Origin: Anadara kagoshimensis
Taxonomy: Eukaryota; Mollusca; Bivalvia; Arcoida; Arcidae
Reading direction: 5' to 3'
Assembly: GCA_021292105.1 (NCBI GenBank)
Contig: CM037865.1
Span: 69,678,356 to 69,742,355 of the forward strand
DNA: 64,000 nt
The notes under the pieces are model-generated. The model made no database searches. It was not told where the DNA came from and was given only the letters and a program-made list of their open reading frames with translations. The position numbers were made by a program, and so were the translations under genes. Below are positions 57,801 to 64,000 of this stretch, in pieces (the stretch's first letter is position 1; every line of letters starts with the position of its first letter).

Positions 57801-60800
57801 TGAAAATGTTCTTATTTCTTTTTAAAAAATTAAATGACACAATTAGAACTTATACATTTATCAGTTTTTTCTGAATTTTTGTTAATATATATTTTCTCAT
57901 CTTTTGTAATTTATCAATAATTTCTTCCACAACTAGAATTTTTAATTGTCACTTTTTGACTTGAATATATCAATATGTTGATACACATTCTTATCTAATA
58001 ACCAAGGTGAAAGAAATCTTTACAGGATCTATCTGCAAAATTTTATGTCCACCAATTATTTGTTTAATGTTGTAACTGCATCACAACACCTATTACAAGG
58101 TCAAAGGTCAAGGTAATCAACTATATATGGCAAGGTCATGTTGGTATTGAGTACAGATATTTTTGTTTATGAAATTGTCACAGATGAACTGAGTGGTTAT
58201 ATTTTAAATAGTTGAAAATGGTAGACACACACATACTCGGTATTCATAATATATCTAATAACTTTATCTTTTTGGAATTAGACATACTGAAATGAATTCA
58301 TGTAAAAATGAATTATTAGACACTGATGACAGTATTTATCAGTTTGATAAAGACCAATGTTATATCATTACACATTTTTACGGTACTATGATTATGTTCA
58401 CTCACCTACATATTGCATGTTTCACAGATGGTATATATATGTTCACATGTCTCTTCATTTACATGTAAATATTGTTTTCAGCATTACCAGTATGAAAATG
58501 ATTTTGCATGTGATCTGTCAACTTTGCAGGAACATGTCTCTAAATGATTGTATTCCATATTGACTTTGTCTTGACATTCATGTGTACTTATGTTGCCTGT
58601 ATTTAATCATTGTATTTAATGTTGTTAATGTTTTACTATTTGGCAGTTTTCTGTTTGTCATAATGGTTTGTTTATAAATATATTTGTATATGTGGAAAAC
58701 AAAACAAAATGCCTTGTTAGTAATGAGTAAGTTAAAACCTGGTAGTCCTTGGATATTTGGAACATCTGATATGAAGATTTCTTTGAATTTACACATTATG
58801 GATGTAGCTAGCTAAACAGGAAGGGCTTATCCTTCCAGAGCACCCAGTCTCATTTCTCTTGTGGAATTTCATGTGTTAAACTTAGTTTGTCAGTTTTCAA
58901 AGTTTTAACTTGCTTTTGAAATTGTGATTTGAAAATGAATCTGTAATGTTTGTGTTTAATTTGAAAGATAGAATATTATTTTCTGTTTTAAAGAAGTTTT
59001 GAATTATGGAAGCAGTAGGTTTATATGTTTTACACATATGTCTTTGTTACAGTTAGATAGTGTTTTCATAGGGGTTGTCATCAGTGCATTATTACTTTAA
59101 GCTAATCAAAGATTTTAGAACCAAACTTTTTAAATTGATGGCCTCCTCTCAAGAATTCAGAACCAAACACTCAAATGTCAGTTGCCGCTGTTGTAAATGG
59201 CGATGACAGAATAACAAAATTGATTTTACAAAAAAGTGTGTCCCTCAGTTTGAGTCCAGATGGTGTAAAAACAGGTTTGAATAATGTATAGATTACATAA
59301 AACCAATAGTACATTGTAAATTTACCATCAAGTTTTTCATCTGTTAATTTGGTTGATTATGCAGGAAAAATGTGATGTAGAAACAAAAGAAGCTAGAAAA
59401 CTTTATACTCCACTGTTAGAAACAGAAAATACATTTGTTAAAGTAAGTATCTAGTAGTGTGTGTGTGTGTGTGTCTGTGTGTGTATGTGTGTGTGTGTGT
59501 GTGTGTGTATGTGTGTTAGAGAGAGAGAGAGAATGTTGTTACAATATGTTCTAATAATATCATTTTGTTATTATATATGCAGCAATGTCCTTACAAATTA
59601 ATTCACAATTTCATTTTCATGTAAAATCATTTCCATCATCACTTATGGGCCAATGACACGATCGATAAAAACAAATGTACATTGTTTAAAAATGTGCATA
59701 TAAAAGAAATGATTTTTTTGTCTATGAGTATAAGTTAGTATTTATGTAATAGATTGAATACAGTAAATTGAATATGCTTTATAGATTGCTTCAGATATAG
59801 ATGTATATTTTGTCATTAAAATAGTGTTGGTAATTACATATATAGGTACAAATTTTAAAGTCAGATAACACCATAGTTATAGATTACAATTTAGCTAATG
59901 GTAAAATATTGTAATTTAGTTTATACATGAAAATTTTCAACACAGTTTTTTTCAAACTTTATTAAATCTTCTATTTTTTAAAGGTTATAAAATTATTGAC
60001 AATAACTACCAGTACAATTTGAACATAAAGGAAGTAAAAAGTTTCCTTGGAAACTAGAAAAAACATTTTTGATAATTTTTAAGTCTCCAAAGTTCTTGTA
60101 ATTACACAGAGATAGAAACCATGATTTGTAAATGAATGTAAAGCATTAGTACTAGTAAAATATTTTATGAATTTCAACCAGATAAAGCTAGTATATGTAC
60201 TTGTATTTAAATGTTTTAGTAATTCTCTATTACCGTATTCTTATTATGTGAGGAAATGCAAAATTTATTTACATATTTATAACTTAATTATTTCTGCTGA
60301 TTTTTCAGGATATAGAAGAATATTTAATGTACAAAGATATTTTAGAATTGAGGAAAAAAGAAATGCTACATAAGAAATGGAATGAGAGAGTGTATGAACC
60401 ATTGAGGAAGAAGATTATAGAAGCAATGGATAGTCATGATTGGCCAGAACTAGATAGAAGGAAAAGAGAACTTCATAAACAGTATCTAGAATTTGTAAAT
60501 GAAAAGGTATACCTGTTATATGTGGTTTAAATTGTGTTGCCACAAAATATGAAAGACTTTAGCCATTGGATTGATACTTCACATTTCATATTGCAAACAT
60601 TAGTTTTATAAAAGAAGTGTACCAGTAACTCGTTGCTTCTCGGCCTTTTGGCTAAGATCAAAGTGTAGTATCTGTTCTTATCAGCTTAATATCTGATATG
60701 TCCCCCATTGGGGACTTTGATATTAAACTGATTTTTGGAACTAGATGAGATGTCAGGGGCTTGCTCTGCTCTCGTCACAGGTTGGCCTGGTATTGCAGTA

Positions 60801-61372
60801 CCTCCAGGTTCATCTCACTCAATGCCCCTATAGAGTTTGAAAAGAAAAATCTTTAATCACCACTTCCATGTCTAACTTGATGAACTTCTCTTAATCTATA
60901 AAAGTTATATAATAAAGCTTATTGATGCTGGTTCAATTGGAGTTGTTTATCTAATTGTCATTGGTTTGTTAGATATATAACTCAAATAAAATGATGTACT
61001 ATTGGATAGATTTTCCAGATACTACTCTGAAAAGACTGCTGATAATAAAACATTGAGTTTTGTCCATCTAGATGTTAAAATTACAAAAAGAAACTAAGAT
61101 AATGCTGCCAAATACATGCTGAAGCTTCACTATTTCCTTTCTTGGCCTCAATACAGTGTAGACCAAGTAAGCCTAATTTTGCCTCATTGACAAACCTGTC
61201 TCTGTAACCAGTCAATGTTCTAACACATATTTATTGTATTATATTGTAATATTTTATACCATGTCTTGATCATACTAACATTTGATTACAGGGACATGTA
61301 TTTTTGGATACTATGGATCCTAGAGAGTATTATGCACAGGCACTGACTGGACACCGACCTGCACCAATTAAG
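54758..61372 (+). CDS. FAM228: FAM228 family protein, incomplete at the right edge
   Basis: Coding exons are 54758-54862, 56279-56440, probably 56818-56850, then 59365-59442, 60309-60506 and 61292-61372, all phase 0. They give about 219 residues before the window ends. The family core is in the last two: DIEEYLMYKDILELRKKEML, KKWNERVYEPLRKKIIEAM, RRKRELHKQYLEFVNEKG and HVFLDTMDPREYYAQAL. FAM228A and FAM228B are small animal proteins of unknown function, often noted in testis and ciliated tissue. Exon 1 (MTSLLCVKQPGGS) and the basic Ser/Pro-rich exon 2 are less conserved. The central region is highly charged and helical. The last exon ends at a good donor (AAG|GTACGC), so at least one more exon should lie beyond 61.4 kb; none was found up to 64 kb. 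Confidence 0.9.
55270..55550 (+). mobile_element. Two tRNA-like head fragments in FAM228 intron 1
   Basis: GATGTAGCTGTTGCTAGAAG with GGGTTCGATCCCTGATC (55285-55350), and GGGTAGCTCAGTTGATAGAG (55487-55506) followed by CAGACCTTG. Both look like SINE heads. They are not full tRNA genes because the acceptor stems are missing. Confidence 0.5.
56279..56440 (+). CDS. FAM228: FAM228 coding exon 2
   Basis: The acceptor is ATTTCTTCAG|ATG and the donor TTACAG|GTATAG; the exon is 162 nt, 54 codons. It encodes a basic Ser/Pro-rich segment (SASPKRPQSTPVHMRRG) followed by KTLKVQDWLNEKTVKGLQ. The WLNEK segment resembles the start of the FAM228 helical region. A small AATG/AATA repeat (56190-56240) lies just upstream. 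Confidence 0.85.
56818..56850 (+). CDS. FAM228: Probable FAM228 micro-exon
   Basis: Thirty-three bases encode FAIPQAWVDKQ in phase 0, between the acceptor TTGTTTACAG|TTT and the donor AAACAG|GTATTT. Including or skipping it keeps the frame. Splice sites and phase are good, but a stretch this short could arise by chance. Confidence 0.55.
59365..59442 (+). CDS. FAM228: FAM228 coding exon
   Basis: The exon is 78 nt, 26 codons, with acceptor ATTATGCAG|GAA and donor GTTAAA|GTAAGT. It encodes EKCDVETKEARKLYTPLLE and TENTFVK, charged and probably helical. A GT microsatellite starts 14 bases past the donor. Confidence 0.85.
59456..59532. repeat. GT microsatellite with a short GA run
   Basis: The run is (GT)n interrupted by CT and AT, ending in (GA)n. 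It starts 14 bases after the donor of the FAM228 exon 59365-59442, close enough to affect splicing if its length varies. Confidence 0.95.
60309..60506 (+). CDS. FAM228: FAM228 core exon
   Basis: The exon is 198 nt, 66 codons, with acceptor ATTTTTCAG|GAT and donor GAAAAG|GTATAC. It encodes the helical family core: YLMYKDILELRKKEMLHKKW, ERVYEPLRKKIIEAMDSHDW and LHKQYLEFVNEK. This is the strongest evidence for the family call. Confidence 0.93.
60607..60614 (+). promoter_or_regulatory. TATA-like box upstream of U2
   Basis: TATAAAAG lies 18-25 bases before the U2 5' end. Vertebrate and insect U2 genes, read by RNA polymerase II, generally have a proximal sequence element and no TATA box, so this may be chance in AT-rich DNA. 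No proximal sequence element could be recognised without relatives to compare. Confidence 0.3.
60632..60820 (+). ncRNA. RNU2: U2 spliceosomal snRNA gene within a FAM228 intron
   Basis: About 189 bases match U2 snRNA throughout. Stem I carries CTTCTCGGCCTTTTGGCTAA. The branch-point recognition region is intact (GTGTAGTATCTGTTCTTATC, containing GTAGTA). Stem II has CCCCCATTGGGG, the Sm site is ATTTTTG at 60731-60737, and stem-loop IV carries CCTGGTATTGCAGTACCTCC, the loop bound by U2A' and U2B''. AAGATCAAAG and CAGCTTAATATCTG follow the fly-type rather than the human sequence. It has the same orientation as FAM228 and lies between the exons ending at 60506 and starting at 61292. A 3'-box-like sequence follows. 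The first bases (GTTGCTTCT instead of ATCGCTTCT) differ from the usual 5' end, so a mildly diverged copy is possible. Confidence 0.93.
60835..60849 (+). promoter_or_regulatory. Candidate snRNA 3' box
   Basis: GTTTGAAAAGAAAAA lies about 15 bases past the end of U2. It fits the metazoan snRNA 3' processing box (GTTT, a short spacer, then an A/G-rich block). A retroposed U2 pseudogene would normally lack it, so it supports a real transcription unit. Confidence 0.6.
61292..61372 (+). CDS. FAM228: FAM228 exon following the core
   Basis: The exon is 81 nt, 27 codons, with acceptor TTGATTACAG|GGA and donor ATTAAG|GTACGC. It encodes GHVFLDTMDPREYYAQALTG and HRPAPIK, matching the family pattern of a Gly-hydrophobic strand followed by a DPxEY motif. 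Confidence 0.9.
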
Positions 61373-64000
61373 GTACGCTACATACATGATGTCTATATTA
61401 TACATTATACAAATAAAGGAATGATTTAAAATAAATTCAAAGGGTGTTTATATGATAAGAGCTTTATATAGTCCCCAAAATATAGACTGGCATATTTTGT
61501 TTGTATTGGTTTAATGTTAATTGAGTTTACATATTAAATTCATGTAAAGTGAAATCCATTTTAAATTCAGCTGAAATTGACAACAAAATATTGTGAAATT
61601 CATGTGAAATGAGATTCATACAAAATTATTGTGAACAACATTTGTCTGAGAAATGACATCAAAATTTGAGTGGAGACTACAGACAATATGGCACTAGGTT
61701 GACGATTGACTACAGCGATATATCATCACAAATACAATATTAAAGGTTTGCTTTTTGACATGTTTCAGAAAGTATATTTCTGCAGAAAGTATTAATTCAA
61801 ATGAGAACAAACTTTATAATTTCTTTGAAAATTTATTTTGACAAGACGAATGTAAAAAATACAATTTGTTACGAGGTTAATTTCAAAATGTAAATATGTG
61901 TCCAGTTTAGTTTAAATCACTCATTTTAGGGGCTTAATAAGACTCTTATCTTATACACAAATTATCAATTGAGCAGTGATACAGTAATTTGATATTGTAA
62001 AAATTTTTTTTATAGAATTTTCATTGAAATTTAAGTTTTTCTTGTGAAAGAATGTTTGTGTATATTTTGTTAATTTTTATAAACAAAATATTATGTTAAT
62101 ATTTGTTATAAAATATGATAGCACTCATGTTTGAAATGGAGTAAGCACATGGCTGAAACCTCAAAGAAGTTTGATTTGCTACACTACAAGGTATGGCTGG
62201 GTGGGCTGCGATTTAACGCCACTCCAGAGCACGGGTTTTAATTTAACTCTCACATTTAAGCTTAGTAGCAGCTGGCAGAAACATAAACATTCAATTAAAA
62301 TTGACTCATTGCATGGAAACTCAAACTTATTCTTTTTGTAGCAGCAGACAGATAGGATTTTAAATAAATTGACTCAATGCATGGAAACTCATATTTTATT
62401 CTTTTTGTAGCTACAGGCAGATAGCAATTTAAACTTAAATTCATTCATTGCATGAATTTTTTTTTTTTTAATTAATTAAAATTTTTATACCAGGAATTCA
62501 TTAGACTTTTAAATTTGACACCAATAGTAATTAGTAATTTTGTCACACCTAAATTTTTGAAGTCTGTTGAGTTACAGACTTTTGCATGTTGGCATACAGA
62601 TTAAGTAATAACAGCTTTCTAAATTAAGGAATTTGATAAAGGGGTTTGCTTTAGCGAGACATTTGCGCAATTGTGGAGTTGGAAATGGCTGTAGTTGCTA
62701 GTAGACACAATATTTTTTGTAATTTGAAAATTTTATTAAGATGCTACAGTTTAAGGTTTACAAGATTATAAGATAATAGTACATATTTCAACATGAAAGC
62801 ATTTTTGTTTTATCTGATTTTGAGAAATTAAAAATAAAGACTCCAAAATCCAGGATAGATGTTTTAATAAAAAATGTTTCATATTTGTAAAAAAAAACCC
62901 TTTGAACAAGTACTGGCATTAACCAATTAAATATTGACAGCTTGATTCAAAAACTTACAATTTTTAATCTTAATATTTCATAATGGGGTTTTTAAGACTC
63001 ATCATGTAAGAAGTATAAATATGTGATATCCAGAAGCAAGAACAATGGACATGAGTAGAAACCATGTTTTATGAAGTCACAGAACAATTTGTCTTTCGAT
63101 GTCATCAATGATAACTTTTGTTTTCTGACGTCAAATCATGGGGAACACTTTCATATTTGAGTACAAAAACAATTGGCACATTAAATGACATTACAGAATA
63201 ATTTGTATGGACAATGTCTGAGGACGGATCATGGGGAATACTTTCATATCTGGGTTTGAGATTTCAGACAAGACTTACAAACTCTATTACTTCAAAGAAA
63301 CATTTACAATTAATATACATTTTAATAAGTACCATAATACTTCATTGTAAATTACAATAATTGGGAGCAGTTAGGTGAGTTTAATCATTGTTAACTGTGT
63401 ATGCATGATAAGTATGACCCTGTCTGTATATATTGAAAAGCACTCATAAATATTTCTGCATCAAACAACTAAAACATTTCATTAAACGTGTCGTATATTC
63501 TTGTTATATAATTTTTTTTATTAGAAATAATTCTGTAATCAAGCATGGTTTAATCTAAAATCTTATTTACAAAAACAGCTAGATATAAAGTTATATATAG
63601 ATACTGTTTTTCAATGCTACTATGGTTTTAAAATTTTGTTCAGCAATACAGTTTGACAATGGTAATACACAAACATCACAATTGCACTTATTGTTGTGTT
63701 TTGTGGTACTCAAGTTGCAATACACAACTGTCCACTTTATGTCAAGTAATACAGTGTTTTAATGCAAACTTATACACAAATTATCACAATAAGCATAATT
63801 ATGAACAAGGATAATTTTTTGTTTGAATATTTTTGTACCAGTTTTTAAGTTAAACAACATTTTTCATCAGTTTACAAATGAATTGCTATCATTTTTATGG
63901 TACTTGGCCTTCAAGATGGCATTGGATGTAGTGCTTATCTTTTGCATGGTTATTGGTGTTAAAGCATTTTGTTGAACATTACCAATATGCCAAATTATTT
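61373..64000. other. Presumed FAM228 intron to the window edge
   Basis: The donor at 61373 (GTACGC) opens an intron, and no in-phase exon matching the rest of the FAM228 family was found. AT-rich sequence with a small direct repeat near 62280-62440 (TTGACTCATTGCATGGAAAC and variants). Confidence 0.5.

Noticed and set aside
60632-60820. U2 retro-pseudogene
   Set aside because: It is full length, has intact functional regions, no A-tail and a 3' box, and matches the invertebrate form. Slight 5' changes leave some doubt.
62110-62190. Further FAM228 exon (ACTACAAG before GTATGG)
   Set aside because: The donor is plausible, but the acceptor is poor and the peptide does not resemble the FAM228 C-terminal region.

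Overview
This is eukaryotic, AT-rich, intron-rich and repeat-rich DNA. The genes found are animal genes: an invertebrate-type CLIC with a CxxC redox site, a profilin-4, a FAM228 protein and an invertebrate-like U2 snRNA. The repeats are tRNA-derived SINEs with AATC tails and a composite repeat bounded by AGCTCACCTGG with internal ~311-bp units. Repeats of this kind are familiar from molluscs, above all bivalves, so a marine bivalve is the best guess. The species cannot be named from the sequence.

Layout. 1-20.9 kb: no gene that can be named; SINEs, a ~1.4-kb composite repeat (9.86-11.28 kb), short tandem arrays and a degenerate ~57-bp satellite (17.7-19.25 kb). 21.1-25.7 kb, plus strand: CLIC in four coding exons, with a one-base frame break in exon 2 and a long acidic C-terminal tail; its 3' UTR probably ends by 26.9 kb. 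26.9-31.8 kb: no recognised gene. 31.99-36.1 kb, minus strand: profilin-4 (PFN4) in four conserved exons, with possible extra first exons upstream at 36.7, 38.6 and 41.9 kb. 36.7-54.6 kb: a mariner relic, a tandem array of tRNA-like units, a 2.4-kb satellite of 37-bp units, a duplicated compound microsatellite and a 1-kb foldback. 54.76 kb to the window edge, plus strand: FAM228 in at least six coding exons, incomplete at the right. A U2 snRNA gene sits in one of its introns.

Gene relations. PFN4 (minus) and FAM228 (plus) point away from each other. As I recall, PFN4 and FAM228B are also neighbours in human at 2p23.3, so this looks like old conserved linkage. A perfect CRE palindrome and a YY1-type element lie just upstream of FAM228. 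They could form a promoter shared with a minus-strand transcript. CLIC shows no functional link to the other two.

Exon limits were read by eye from splice sites, reading phase and family resemblance. No search or transcript evidence was available.
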